This document shows positions 56,561 to 64,000 of a stretch of DNA of 64,000 nucleotides, one piece after another. The notes under the pieces are model-generated. The model was not told where the DNA came from and did not search any database. It was given only the letters and a program-made list of their open reading frames with translations. The stretch covers positions 93,594-157,593 of the forward strand of contig NZ_JAJCXB010000011.1 of the NCBI RefSeq assembly GCF_020564935.1, read 5' to 3'. How positions within the stretch are numbered: position 1 is the first letter of the stretch; every line of letters begins with the position of its first letter. Position numbers and translations under genes: made by a program. The DNA comes from Streptomyces pinistramenti. GTDB taxonomy: Bacteria; Actinomycetota; Actinomycetes; Streptomycetales; Streptomycetaceae.

Positions 56561-57412
56561 GTGAGCGATGAGGTGGAGCCCGGGTGCGTCCGGGTGCGGC
56601 TGGATCTTTCGTACGACGGCAAGGACTTCTCCGGCTGGGCGAAGCAGCGCGAGAGGCGCACCGTCCAGGGGGAGTTGGAGACCGCGCTGCGGACGGTGAC
56701 CCGGTCGGACGAGACGTTCGAGCTGACCGTCGCCGGGCGGACCGATGCCGGGGTGCACGCGCGCGGTCAGGTGGCGCACGTGGATCTGCCGGAGGCGGTG
56801 TGGGCCGAGCACGGCGAGCGGCTGCTGCGCCGGCTGGCCGGGCGGCTGCCGAAGGACGTACGGGTGTGGCGGGTCGCCGAGGCGCCGTACGGCTTCAACG
56901 CGCGGTTCTCGGCGATCTGGCGGCGGTACGCGTACCGGGTGACCGATCACCCCGGGGGCGTCGATCCGCTGCTGCGCGGCCATGTGCTGTGGCACGACTG
57001 GGAGTTGGACGTCGAGGCGATGAACGCGGCCTCGCAGGCGCTGCTGGGCGAGCACGACTTCGCGGCGTACTGCAAGCGGCGGGAGGGGGCGACGACGATC
57101 CGTACGCTCCAGGAGCTGAGCTGGGTGCGGGACGCGGCCGGGGTGCTGACCGGGACGGTGCGGGCCGACGCGTTCTGCCACAACATGGTGCGTTCGCTGG
57201 TGGGCGCGCTGCTGTTCGTCGGCGACGGGCACCGGCCGGTGGAATGGCCGGGCAAGGTGCTGGCGGCGGGGGTGCGGGACTCGGCGGTGCATGTGGTGCG
57301 GCCGCACGGGCTGACGCTCGAAGAGGTCGGCTATCCGGCCGACGAGCTGCTGATGGCGCGCAATCTGGAGGCGCGCAACAAGCGGACGCTGCCGGGGGCC
57401 GGCTGCTGCTGA
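56561..57412 (+). CDS. truA: tRNA pseudouridine synthase A
   Basis: TruA makes pseudouridine at positions 38-40 of tRNA anticodon arms. The 283-residue enzyme has the catalytic Asp in [34 protein letters not shown] and [26 protein letters not shown] 56561 follows GAGAGGATC. The location after rplQ is typical of actinobacteria and Firmicutes. Confidence 0.95.
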   Translation: MSDEVEPGCVRVRLDLSYDGKDFSGWAKQRERRTVQGELETALRTVTRSDETFELTVAGRTDAGVHARGQVAHVDLPEAVWAEHGERLLRRLAGRLPKDVRVWRVAEAPYGFNARFSAIWRRYAYRVTDHPGGVDPLLRGHVLWHDWELDVEAMNAASQALLGEHDFAAYCKRREGATTIRTLQELSWVRDAAGVLTGTVRADAFCHNMVRSLVGALLFVGDGHRPVEWPGKVLAAGVRDSAVHVVRPHGLTLEEVGYPADELLMARNLEARNKRTLPGAGCC

Positions 57413-57455
57413 GGCGCCGGGGCGGGGCGGCAGGCGGCCGCCCCGCACGCCGGGC

Positions 57456-58307
57456 TCAGGAGTGGGTGGCCTGCTCCTGGGCGGCCTTCGCCGCCTGGTA
57501 CTTGCCGCGCTGGATGATCCGGGCGAACGCGTAGGACTCGCCGTCCCTGCCGATCTGTATCACCGGGGCGGAGGCGCCGGTGGTGCGCTTGCCGTCGAGG
57601 TAGCCGGAGATCGTGAAGTAGGCGTAGCGGCCGGTGGCGTTGGTCGTCATCCGGCAGGCCGTGCCGCGGCAGAAGGACCCGCCGACATCGCCGCCGGCCA
57701 GCGGGGCGAGGTTGTTGGGGGCCTTGTCCTTGACGTGGGCGGCGGCCGCGGGGGAGTCGAAGGCCGCGACGCCGACCGTGACCGCGACGCCGTCCTTGGC
57801 GTACGTGGCGCGCAGCAGGGACGTGCAGCCGCTGTGTTTGAGCAGCGAGCCGAGTGCGCCCTGGGCGGCTTCGGTGCAGTCCTTGGAGGCGGCGGTCGCG
57901 GCGCGCGGGTAGGTGTGGTCGCCGATGACCATCTTCTTGTCCGGGAAGAGGGTGGCGGGTGTGAAGGGCGCCTTGTCCTTCTTCGGGTCGCTGATGTAGT
58001 CCCGCGGGTTCGGCGGCGGCGGGACGGAGACGTCGGAGAAGGACGGGTGCGGTGCGTCCGGTTCGATGGCCGAGCCCGATGCGGAGCCGTGCGCCGTCGG
58101 CTTGGCGTCGGAGCCGCCGCTGTTGCTGCTGACCACCGCGGCGGCGACGATGCCCGCCACGACGACGGTGGCCAGGGCGCCGCCGCCGATCAGCAGCCAG
58201 CGCTTTCGCTTGGCGCCCGCTTCGCTCTCCTCGGCCAGCGCTTCCCAGTCCGGGGTGGAACCGGTTCCCCCGGGGCCGTCGAACGGCCCCCCATGCCCAA
58301 AGCTCAT
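57456..58307 (-). CDS. membrane-anchored extracytoplasmic protein, unknown function
   Basis: This 283-residue protein has a short cytoplasmic N-terminus, one transmembrane helix (about 37-60, WLLIGGGALATVVVAGIVAAAVV) and an extracytoplasmic domain. Beyond a Pro/Ser linker lie four cysteines (in SKDCTE, SGCTS, SFCRG and TACRM), suggesting two disulfides. I do not recognise a characterised family. ATG 58307 was chosen because AGGA precedes it; an ATG at 58316 or TTG at 58355 would lengthen it. It is convergent with truA and divergent from the ABC-F gene. Confidence 0.7.
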   Translation of the reverse strand: MSFGHGGPFDGPGGTGSTPDWEALAEESEAGAKRKRWLLIGGGALATVVVAGIVAAAVVSSNSGGSDAKPTAHGSASGSAIEPDAPHPSFSDVSVPPPPNPRDYISDPKKDKAPFTPATLFPDKKMVIGDHTYPRAATAASKDCTEAAQGALGSLLKHSGCTSLLRATYAKDGVAVTVGVAAFDSPAAAAHVKDKAPNNLAPLAGGDVGGSFCRGTACRMTTNATGRYAYFTISGYLDGKRTTGASAPVIQIGRDGESYAFARIIQRGKYQAAKAAQEQATHS

Positions 58308-58348
58308 GCCGCGCATCCTAATCCGCTTGGGGAAATCGGCGGTCTCCG

Positions 58349-59992
58349 GTGACAATCCGCTTCATGGGACATGTGGAGGCCGGGCATCTGGAGTACTACC
58401 TGCCGGACGGGAGGGTCCTGCTCGGGGACGTCTCCTTCCGGGTGGGGGAAGGGGCCTCGGTCGCGTTGGTGGGGGCCAACGGCGCGGGCAAGACGACGCT
58501 GCTGCGGCTGATCGCGGGGGAGTTGCAGCCGCATGGCGGTGCGGTCACGGTCAGCGGCGGGCTCGGCGTGATGCCGCAGTTCGTCGGCTCGGTACGGGAC
58601 GAGCGTACGGTGCGCGATCTGCTGGTGTCGGTGGCCCAGCCGCGGCTGCGCCAGGCGGCCGCCGCGGTGGACGAGGCCGAGCACGCGATCATGACGGTGG
58701 ACGACGAGGCCGCGCAGATGCGCTACGCGCAGGCGCTCAGCGACTGGGCGGAGGCGCACGGCTACGAAGCCGAGACGGCCTGGGACATCTGCACCATGGC
58801 GGCGCTGGGGATGCCGTACGAGAAGGCGCAGTGGCGGCAGGTGCGCACGCTGTCCGGCGGCGAGCAGAAGCGGCTGGTCCTGGAGTCGCTGTTGCGTGGC
58901 AACGACGAGGTGCTGCTGCTGGACGAGCCGGACAACTATCTGGACGTGCCGGGCAAGCGCTGGCTTGAGGAGCGGCTGCGCGAGACGAAGAAGACGGTGC
59001 TGTTCGTCAGCCACGACCGGGAGCTGCTGGCGCGGGCCGCCGACAAGATCGTCAGCGTCGAGCCGGGGCCCGCCGGGTCGGACGTCTGGGTGCACGGCGG
59101 CGGCTTCGCGACGTACCACGAGGCGCGCAAGGAGCGGTTCGCGCGCTTCGAGGAGCTGCGGCGGCGCTGGGACGAGAAGCACGAGCAGCTGAAGAAGCTG
59201 GTGCGCAATCTGCGCCAGGCCGCGGAGAACAGCCACGAGCTGGCCTCGCGCTACCACGCGGCGCAGACCAGGCTGCGCAAGTTCGAGGAGCTGGGCCCGC
59301 CGCCGGAGCCGCCGCGTGAGCAGGACATCACGATGCGGCTCCAGGGCGGCCGGACGGGCGTGCGCGCGATCACCTGCGAGGGCCTGGAGCTGACCGGCCT
59401 GATGCGGCCGTTCGACCTGGAGATCTTTTACGGCGAGCGGGTCGCGGTGCTGGGGTCCAACGGCTCGGGCAAGTCGCACTTCCTGCGGCTGCTGGCCGGG
59501 GACACCGGGAATCCGGTCGCGCACTCCGGCGCCTGGAAGCTGGGCGCGCGGGTGGTTCCCGGGCACTTCGCGCAGACGCACGCGCATCCCGAGCTGCTGG
59601 GCCGCACCCTGCTGGACATCCTGTGGACCGAGCACGCCAAGGACCGCGGCAAGGCGATGAGCGCGCTGCGCAGGTACGAGCTGGAGCGGCAGGCGGAGCA
59701 GCGCTTCGAGCGGCTCTCGGGCGGCCAGCAGGCCCGTTTCCAGATCCTGCTGCTGGCGCTGGCGGGCGCGACCGCGCTGCTGCTGGACGAGCCGACGGAC
59801 AACCTCGACCTGGAGAGCGCCGAGGCGCTGCAGGAGGGCCTTGAGGCGTACGACGGGACGGTGGTGGCGGTGACGCACGACCGGTGGTTCGCGCGGTCCT
59901 TCGACCGGTATCTGGTCTTCGGGTCGGACGGCCTGGTGCGGGAGACGGCGGAGCCGGTGTGGGACGAGCGGCGGGTGGAGCGGGCGCGGTAG
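58349..59992 (+). CDS. ABC-F family ATPase
   Basis: The 547-residue protein has two fused nucleotide-binding domains and no membrane segment. Walker A: GANGAGKTT (about residue 47) and GSNGSGKS; signatures LSGGEQKR and LSGGQQAR; Walker B LLLDEPDNYLD and LLLDEPTDNLD. A charged linker (about 245-320) joins them. ABC-F proteins act on ribosomes, either as housekeeping factors or as antibiotic protection proteins; this one, beside ribosomal genes, is more likely translational, but this is inference. GTG 58349 was used; ATG 58364 is possible. Confidence 0.85.
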   Translation: MTIRFMGHVEAGHLEYYLPDGRVLLGDVSFRVGEGASVALVGANGAGKTTLLRLIAGELQPHGGAVTVSGGLGVMPQFVGSVRDERTVRDLLVSVAQPRLRQAAAAVDEAEHAIMTVDDEAAQMRYAQALSDWAEAHGYEAETAWDICTMAALGMPYEKAQWRQVRTLSGGEQKRLVLESLLRGNDEVLLLDEPDNYLDVPGKRWLEERLRETKKTVLFVSHDRELLARAADKIVSVEPGPAGSDVWVHGGGFATYHEARKERFARFEELRRRWDEKHEQLKKLVRNLRQAAENSHELASRYHAAQTRLRKFEELGPPPEPPREQDITMRLQGGRTGVRAITCEGLELTGLMRPFDLEIFYGERVAVLGSNGSGKSHFLRLLAGDTGNPVAHSGAWKLGARVVPGHFAQTHAHPELLGRTLLDILWTEHAKDRGKAMSALRRYELERQAEQRFERLSGGQQARFQILLLALAGATALLLDEPTDNLDLESAEALQEGLEAYDGTVVAVTHDRWFARSFDRYLVFGSDGLVRETAEPVWDERRVERAR

Positions 59993-60025
59993 GCGCCGGG
60001 TCCGGCCCGGTTCGCCCGGCGCGTT

Positions 60026-60055
60026 TTGACCCGGCTGGGTGCAGGCCGGTATTCT
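60026..60055 (+). promoter_or_regulatory. rplM-rpsI promoter
   Basis: TTGACC (60026-60031) and TATTCT (60050-60055), 18 bp apart, lie about 215 bases before rplM. A 9-codon ORF begins about 12 bases after the -10. Confidence 0.6.
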
Positions 60056-60066
60056 GCTGGTTCGTT

Positions 60067-60096
60067 ATGCGTATTGGCTTGCTCTATCTCACGTGA
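60067..60096 (+). other. possible 9-codon leader ORF before rplM
   Basis: ATG at 60067 to TGA at 60096 encodes MRIGLLYLT, beginning only a few bases after the expected transcription start. Its codons (ATT, TTG, TAT) are unusual for this G/C-rich genome. It could be a leader peptide; without a family match this is speculative. Confidence 0.3.
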
Positions 60097-60270
60097 GGGG
60101 CCCTTACGCCGGCCACCGGGCCGATGAACCAGCGGCGGACGATCGGGTTGCGTCACCCGTAGTGCTGCCAGTGCTGGTGCGATCGACCGGGTGTCCAGTA
60201 CAGGACCCCGTCCTCCGGACCCTCGCGGGTACGGGGTGACCCCATCACTGAAGAAGCGAAGGCTACGACC

Positions 60271-60714
60271 GTGCGTACGTTCAGCCCCAAGCCCGGCGAT
60301 GTCCAGCGCCAGTGGCACATCATTGACGCGCAGGACGTTGTCCTGGGCCGTCTGGCCACCCAGGCCGCGTCCCTCCTGAGGGGCAAGCACAAGCCGGTGT
60401 ACGCGCCGCACGTTGACATGGGTGACTTCGTCATCATCGTCAACGCCGACAAGGTGCACCTGTCCGGTAACAAGCGGAGCCAGAAGATGGCCTACCGTCA
60501 CTCGGGTTTCCCGGGTGGTCTGCGGTCCGTCCGCTACGACGAGCTGCTCGACAAGAACCCCGAGAAGGCCGTCGAGAAGGCCATCAAGGGCATGCTCCCC
60601 AAGAACACCCTCGGCCGTCAGATGCTCTCGAAGCTGAAGGTCTACGCGGGCGCCGAGCACCCGCACGCTGCGCAGCAGCCGGTCCCGTTCGAGATCACCC
60701 AGGTCGCGCAGTAA
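60271..60714 (+). CDS. rplM: 50S ribosomal protein L13
   Basis: The 147-residue early-assembly protein starts [22 protein letters not shown] and contains [18 protein letters not shown] and [24 protein letters not shown] 60271 follows GAAGGC. It is paired with rpsI 41 bases downstream, as in nearly all bacteria. The 278-base region ahead holds the promoter and leader. Confidence 0.97.
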   Translation: MRTFSPKPGDVQRQWHIIDAQDVVLGRLATQAASLLRGKHKPVYAPHVDMGDFVIIVNADKVHLSGNKRSQKMAYRHSGFPGGLRSVRYDELLDKNPEKAVEKAIKGMLPKNTLGRQMLSKLKVYAGAEHPHAAQQPVPFEITQVAQ

Positions 60715-60755
60715 GTCCGGCCACCCCCTAAGACGAAAAGAATCTGAGGAGCATC

Positions 60756-61274
60756 GTGGCCGAGACCACTCCCGAGACCCCCGTCATCGAGAACGACGAG
60801 GCGGCCGTCGAGGAATACACCACCGAGACCGAGGTCGTGGAGGGTGAGTACACCTCCGAGTCCCTCGCCTCCCGCTTCGGCGACCCGCAGCCGGCTGCCG
60901 GCCTGGGCCGTCGCAAGAACGCCATCGCCCGCGTCCGGATCGTTCCGGGCACCGGTCAGTGGAAGATCAACGGTCGCACCCTTGAGGGTTACTTCCCCAA
61001 CAAGGTGCACCAGCAGGAAGTCAACGAGCCCTTCAAGGTGCTCGAACTGGACAACCGCTACGACGTGGTTGCCCGCATCTCCGGCGGCGGCATCTCCGGC
61101 CAGGCCGGTGCGCTGCGTCTGGGCGTCGCCCGTGCGCTGAACGAGGCGGACGTCGAGAACAACCGCGGCACGCTGAAGAAGGCCGGCTTCCTCAAGCGCG
61201 ACGACCGTGCGGTCGAGCGCAAGAAGGCCGGTCTGAAGAAGGCCCGCAAGGCGCCGCAGTACAGCAAGCGCTAA
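60756..61274 (+). CDS. rpsI: 30S ribosomal protein S9
   Basis: The 172-residue protein has an acidic N-terminal extension of about 45 residues ([23 protein letters not shown]) before the standard S9 core [26 protein letters not shown]. It ends APQYSKR, whose basic tail contacts P-site tRNA. GTG 60756 follows GAGGAG. Confidence 0.97.
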   Translation: MAETTPETPVIENDEAAVEEYTTETEVVEGEYTSESLASRFGDPQPAAGLGRRKNAIARVRIVPGTGQWKINGRTLEGYFPNKVHQQEVNEPFKVLELDNRYDVVARISGGGISGQAGALRLGVARALNEADVENNRGTLKKAGFLKRDDRAVERKKAGLKKARKAPQYSKR

Positions 61275-61303
61275 GCGCGCTCGCTGCGACATGCAGCACT
61301 TGG

Positions 61304-61344
61304 CGAACGCCCCGGTGGCACTTTCCGTGCTGCCGGGGCGTTCG
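61304..61344 (+). terminator. terminator after rpsI
   Basis: CGAACGCCCCGG-TGGCAC pairs with GTGC-TG-CCGGGGCGTTCG, a long stem 29 bases after rpsI. No T-run follows. Confidence 0.6.
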
Positions 61345-61355
61345 GCTATCCGGGG

Positions 61356-61394
61356 CCGGGGCGTATATCTGGACGCCGGGGGCGTATACCTGGA
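61356..61394 (+). repeat. tandem direct repeat upstream of the glmM promoter
   Basis: Two near-identical units, CCGGGG-CGTATATCTGGA (61356-61373) and CCGGGGG-CGTATACCTGGA (61376-61394), have their common cores 21 bases apart, two helical turns. The second abuts the candidate -35 box. This is the geometry of a tandem activator or repressor site. Confidence 0.55.
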
Positions 61395-61423
61395 TTCCAC
61401 ACTCTGGACCAAGCTCAGATACT
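61395..61423 (+). promoter_or_regulatory. candidate glmM promoter
   Basis: TTCCAC (61395-61400) and GATACT (61418-61423) are 17 bp apart, with the -10 ending 12 bases before GTG 61436, leaving a very short leader that includes GGAGGACACCA. Confidence 0.5.
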
Positions 61424-61435
61424 CGGAGGACACCA

Positions 61436-62794
61436 GTGGGACGACTCTTCGGAACGGACGGGGTGCGCGGTGTCGCCAATGCGGATCTGACGGCGGAGCT
61501 GGCGCTCGGTCTGTCGGTCGCTGCGGCGCACGTACTCGCAGAGGCGGGCACGTTCGAGGGGCACCGGCCGGTGGCCGTGGTCGGGCGAGATCCGCGGGCG
61601 TCCGGTGAGTTCCTGGAGTCCGCGGTGGTGGCGGGCCTGGCCAGCGCCGGTGTGGACGTGCTGCGGGTGGGCGTGCTGCCGACCCCGGCGGTGGCGTATC
61701 TGACCGGGTCGCTCGGTGCGGACCTCGGTGTGATGCTCTCCGCCAGCCACAATCCGATGCCCGACAACGGCATCAAGTTCTTCGCCCGCGGCGGTCACAA
61801 GCTCGCCGACGAGCTGGAGAACCGCATCGAGCAGACCTACCGCGGGCACCGCGCGGGCGAGCCCTGGGAGCGTCCCACCGGGGCGGGTGTCGGCCGGGTC
61901 ACCGTCTACGACGAGGGCTTCGACAACTACGTCGCGCATCTCGTCGGCGTCCTCCCCAACCGCCTGGACGGCCTGAAGATCGTCATCGACGGTGCGCACG
62001 GCGCGGCGGCGCGGGTCTCGCCCGAGGCGTTCGCGCGGGCCGGCGCCGACGTCGTCACCATCGGCACCGACCCCGACGGCCTGAACATCAACGACGGCTG
62101 CGGCTCCACCCACCTGGGCCTGCTGCGCGCCGCGGTCGTCGAGCACGGCGCCGATCTGGGGGTGGCGCACGACGGTGACGCGGACCGCTGCCTGGCCGTG
62201 GACCGGGCGGGCAACGAGATCGACGGCGACCAGATCCTGGCCGTGCTGGCGCTCGGTATGCGGGAGTCCGGTGCGCTGCGCAAGAACACCGTCGTCGCCA
62301 CCGTCATGTCCAACCTGGGCTTCAAGCTGGCGATGGAGCGCGAGGGCATCGACTTCGTGGCGACCGCGGTCGGCGACCGGTACGTCCTGGAGGCGATGAA
62401 GGCGAACGGCTTCGCGCTGGGCGGCGAGCAGTCCGGGCACGTCATCGTGCTGGATCACGCCACCACCGGGGACGGCACGCTGACCGGCCTGATGCTCGCG
62501 GCCCGGGTCGCGGCGACCGGCCGTCCGCTCGACGAGCTGGCCGGGGTCATGGAGCGGCTGCCGCAGGTGCTGATCAACGTCCCCGACGTCGACAAGTCGC
62601 GGGTCACGACCTCGCCCGCGCTGACCGCCGCGGTCGCCGAGGCGGAGCGTGAGCTGGGCGCGACCGGGCGGGTGCTGCTGCGGCCCTCCGGTACGGAGCC
62701 GCTGGTGCGGGTGATGGTGGAGGCCGCCGACATCGAGCAGGCCCGCGCGGTCGCCGAGCGGCTGGCGGACGCGGTGAAGTCGGCGCTGGGCTGA
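61436..62794 (+). CDS. glmM: phosphoglucosamine mutase
   Basis: GlmM converts glucosamine 6-phosphate to glucosamine 1-phosphate for UDP-GlcNAc and thus peptidoglycan. The 452-residue protein has [11 protein letters not shown], the phosphoserine loop [18 protein letters not shown], the magnesium loop [22 protein letters not shown] and [18 protein letters not shown] 61436 follows GGAGGA. It lies behind a tandem-repeat region and a candidate promoter of its own. Confidence 0.97.
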   Translation: MGRLFGTDGVRGVANADLTAELALGLSVAAAHVLAEAGTFEGHRPVAVVGRDPRASGEFLESAVVAGLASAGVDVLRVGVLPTPAVAYLTGSLGADLGVMLSASHNPMPDNGIKFFARGGHKLADELENRIEQTYRGHRAGEPWERPTGAGVGRVTVYDEGFDNYVAHLVGVLPNRLDGLKIVIDGAHGAAARVSPEAFARAGADVVTIGTDPDGLNINDGCGSTHLGLLRAAVVEHGADLGVAHDGDADRCLAVDRAGNEIDGDQILAVLALGMRESGALRKNTVVATVMSNLGFKLAMEREGIDFVATAVGDRYVLEAMKANGFALGGEQSGHVIVLDHATTGDGTLTGLMLAARVAATGRPLDELAGVMERLPQVLINVPDVDKSRVTTSPALTAAVAEAERELGATGRVLLRPSGTEPLVRVMVEAADIEQARAVAERLADAVKSALG

Positions 62795-62818
62795 TCCGGC
62801 GGGCCGGACGCTGTACCG

Positions 62819-62857
62819 AAGGGCCTTCCTTCCCCGGGCGGGGGAGGAAGGCCCTTT
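62819..62857. terminator. bidirectional terminator, glmM / lipase
   Basis: AAGGGCCTTCCTTCCCC pairs with its complement over GGGC and carries TTT at the plus-strand end and AA.. at the other, fitting the convergent gene pair. Confidence 0.7.
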
Positions 62858-62881
62858 GTGCTGCCGGGAGTTGACCTGGTG

Positions 62882-63877
62882 TCAGGCCGCGGGGCCGTAG
62901 CCGGTGCAGGTGGGACGGAAGTGCGGGTCGGCGGGGCCGAGCGCGTTCATGACGTTCTGCAGGGCGGGGCTGTCCAGGAAGAGGCCCGCATGTCCGACCT
63001 TGTCGTCGGGGCACTGGTCCTGGAGGAGGACGTCGGTCACGCCTTCGCCGTGCAGGAAGGCGTTGGTGTAGGGCGTGACGACCTTGTCCTGCCGGGTCTG
63101 GATGACGACGTAGCGGACGCCGGGCACGGTGTCGCCGTCCTTCCACAGGGCGTTCTGGAAGTCCGATCCGGCCGCCTGCTGCTTGAGCGCGGTCAGCCCC
63201 GTGACGTCGAGGAAGCTGTTGACGAAGCCGAGTGCGTTCATCGTGCTGCCGAGGCCGACCAGGCCGTCGAGGGTGGTGCCGTGGTTGCTCGGCGCGATGC
63301 CGACCAGGGTGCGGACCTTTGCGGCGCCGCCCAGCCGCTTGAGGTACTGATTCGGCATCATGCCGCCCTGCGAGTGGCCGACCACGTCGACCTTGTCGGC
63401 GCCGGTGGCGGCGAGCACCTTGTCGACGAAGGCGCCGAGGGCCTTGGCCGAGTCGCCGATGTCGGCCAGCCCGCCGATCCGGCCCATCGACAGGTGGTTC
63501 ATGCCGTAGTTGAGGGTGTAGACGCAGTAGCCCTCGTTGGCGAGCATCGGGGCGAGCGCGACCCAGTTGGCTCCGGAGTTGGCGAAGGTGCCGTGGGTGA
63601 GGACGACCGGCCGGGGGTGGCGCGCGGTGGGCTTGCACGTCCAGTCGTTGGCGCCGTCGACCGTGTCCGGGCGGGCGAGGAAATTGTGTACGGCGGTGCC
63701 GAGGTCGCCCACGGGGTACGGGGGTCCGTCGACGGTGGCGGGCCGTGCGGTCGGGGGGGCGGGCGTGGCCTGGGCGGTGCCGGTGGCGGCGAGGGGGGCG
63801 GCGCCCAGGCACAGGGCGGTGCCGGCGGCGAGGGCCCAGCGGCGCAGTGGGCGGCGGCGCGCGGGGGTGCGTTTCAT
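62882..63877 (-). CDS. secreted alpha/beta-hydrolase lipase/esterase
   Basis: This 331-residue protein has a signal peptide ([36 protein letters not shown], cleavage near residue 37) and an alpha/beta-hydrolase domain. The oxyanion LTHGTFANSG, nucleophile S169 in GHSQGG, an Asp in QTRQDKVVTPY and a His in KVGHAGLF form the triad. Four or more cysteines suggest disulfides. It resembles secreted triacylglycerol lipases of streptomycetes. ATG 63877 follows GGAGG. It is an accessory gene convergent with glmM. Confidence 0.88.
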   Translation of the reverse strand: MKRTPARRRPLRRWALAAGTALCLGAAPLAATGTAQATPAPPTARPATVDGPPYPVGDLGTAVHNFLARPDTVDGANDWTCKPTARHPRPVVLTHGTFANSGANWVALAPMLANEGYCVYTLNYGMNHLSMGRIGGLADIGDSAKALGAFVDKVLAATGADKVDVVGHSQGGMMPNQYLKRLGGAAKVRTLVGIAPSNHGTTLDGLVGLGSTMNALGFVNSFLDVTGLTALKQQAAGSDFQNALWKDGDTVPGVRYVVIQTRQDKVVTPYTNAFLHGEGVTDVLLQDQCPDDKVGHAGLFLDSPALQNVMNALGPADPHFRPTCTGYGPAA

Positions 63878-64000
63878 GGGGCCTCCAGGTGGGGGGTGGG
63901 CAGGCCGGGTCCTGGCGTGCCGGGGAGCCCGGCGGACTGCTAACGAGGGGGTGCGCCGGAGGGGTTCGGGGCAGGCCGGATGGCGGCGGGGGTGCGTCCG
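63878..64000. other. window end, nothing recognised
   Basis: The last 123 bases show no gene or clear signal except the region upstream of the lipase start. Confidence 0.5.

Overview
The window is chromosomal DNA from a high-GC actinomycete, almost certainly Streptomyces or a very close relative. The reasons are the strong G/C bias at third codon positions, many GTG starts (and a TTG start for rpoB), RpoB and RpoC of exactly 1161 and 1299 residues from the chosen starts, an acidic N-terminal extension on NusG, and the gene order nuo / rpmG-MaoC pair-murB-add-aspC-secE-nusG / rplKA-rplJL-rpoBC / str / S10-spc-alpha / rplM-rpsI-glmM.

Layout. 1-7242: the 3' end of the respiratory complex I operon (nuoH partial, then nuoI-nuoN), mostly joined by overlapping stop/start codons. 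7437-9387: an HtpX-like membrane protease, a YccF membrane protein and, convergent to them, a YajQ protein. 9587-9668: tRNA-Tyr with a strong terminator, a type of site used by SLP1-like integrative elements but unoccupied here. 9850-13149: a small sugar-alcohol module (DeoR-type regulator, zinc dehydrogenase, xylulokinase). 13179-15196: two minus-strand genes, an NAD(P)-binding protein and an amidohydrolase whose catalytic residues look lost. 15378-20393: tRNA-Thr, tRNA-Met, rpmG, a HadAB-like dehydratase pair, murB, and minus-strand add and an aspartate-type aminotransferase. 20576-25529: tRNA-Trp, secE, nusG, rplK, rplA, the L10 leader, rplJ and rplL. 25530-33012: rpoB and rpoC. 33196-38409: a DUF1707/DUF4190 protein, then rpsL-rpsG-fusA-tuf. 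38628-39050: panD. 39491-51397: the S10 and spc clusters through secY and adk. 51546-57412: map, infA, rpmJ, rpsM, rpsK, rpsD, rpoA, rplQ and truA. 57456-59992: a divergent pair, an anchored extracytoplasmic protein and an ABC-F ATPase. 60271-62794: rplM, rpsI and glmM. 62882-63877: a secreted lipase/esterase on the minus strand.

The genes form the core growth machinery: respiration, RNA polymerase, most ribosomal proteins, translation factors, the Sec channel, methionine removal, tRNA modification and peptidoglycan precursor synthesis (murB, glmM). Ribosomal proteins S14, L33, L36 and S4 are all cysteine-containing, zinc-type forms.

The most interesting non-coding signal is a 25-nt hairpin element that is 23/25 identical in the leaders of the str (rpsL) and S10 (rpsJ) operons. 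Other signals are strong internal hairpins before rplN and rpoA, an inverted repeat over the rpoB promoter, a 9-codon leader ORF before rplM, and helical-phase direct repeats upstream of a good glmM promoter. Comparisons with other genomes are from memory and were not computed here.
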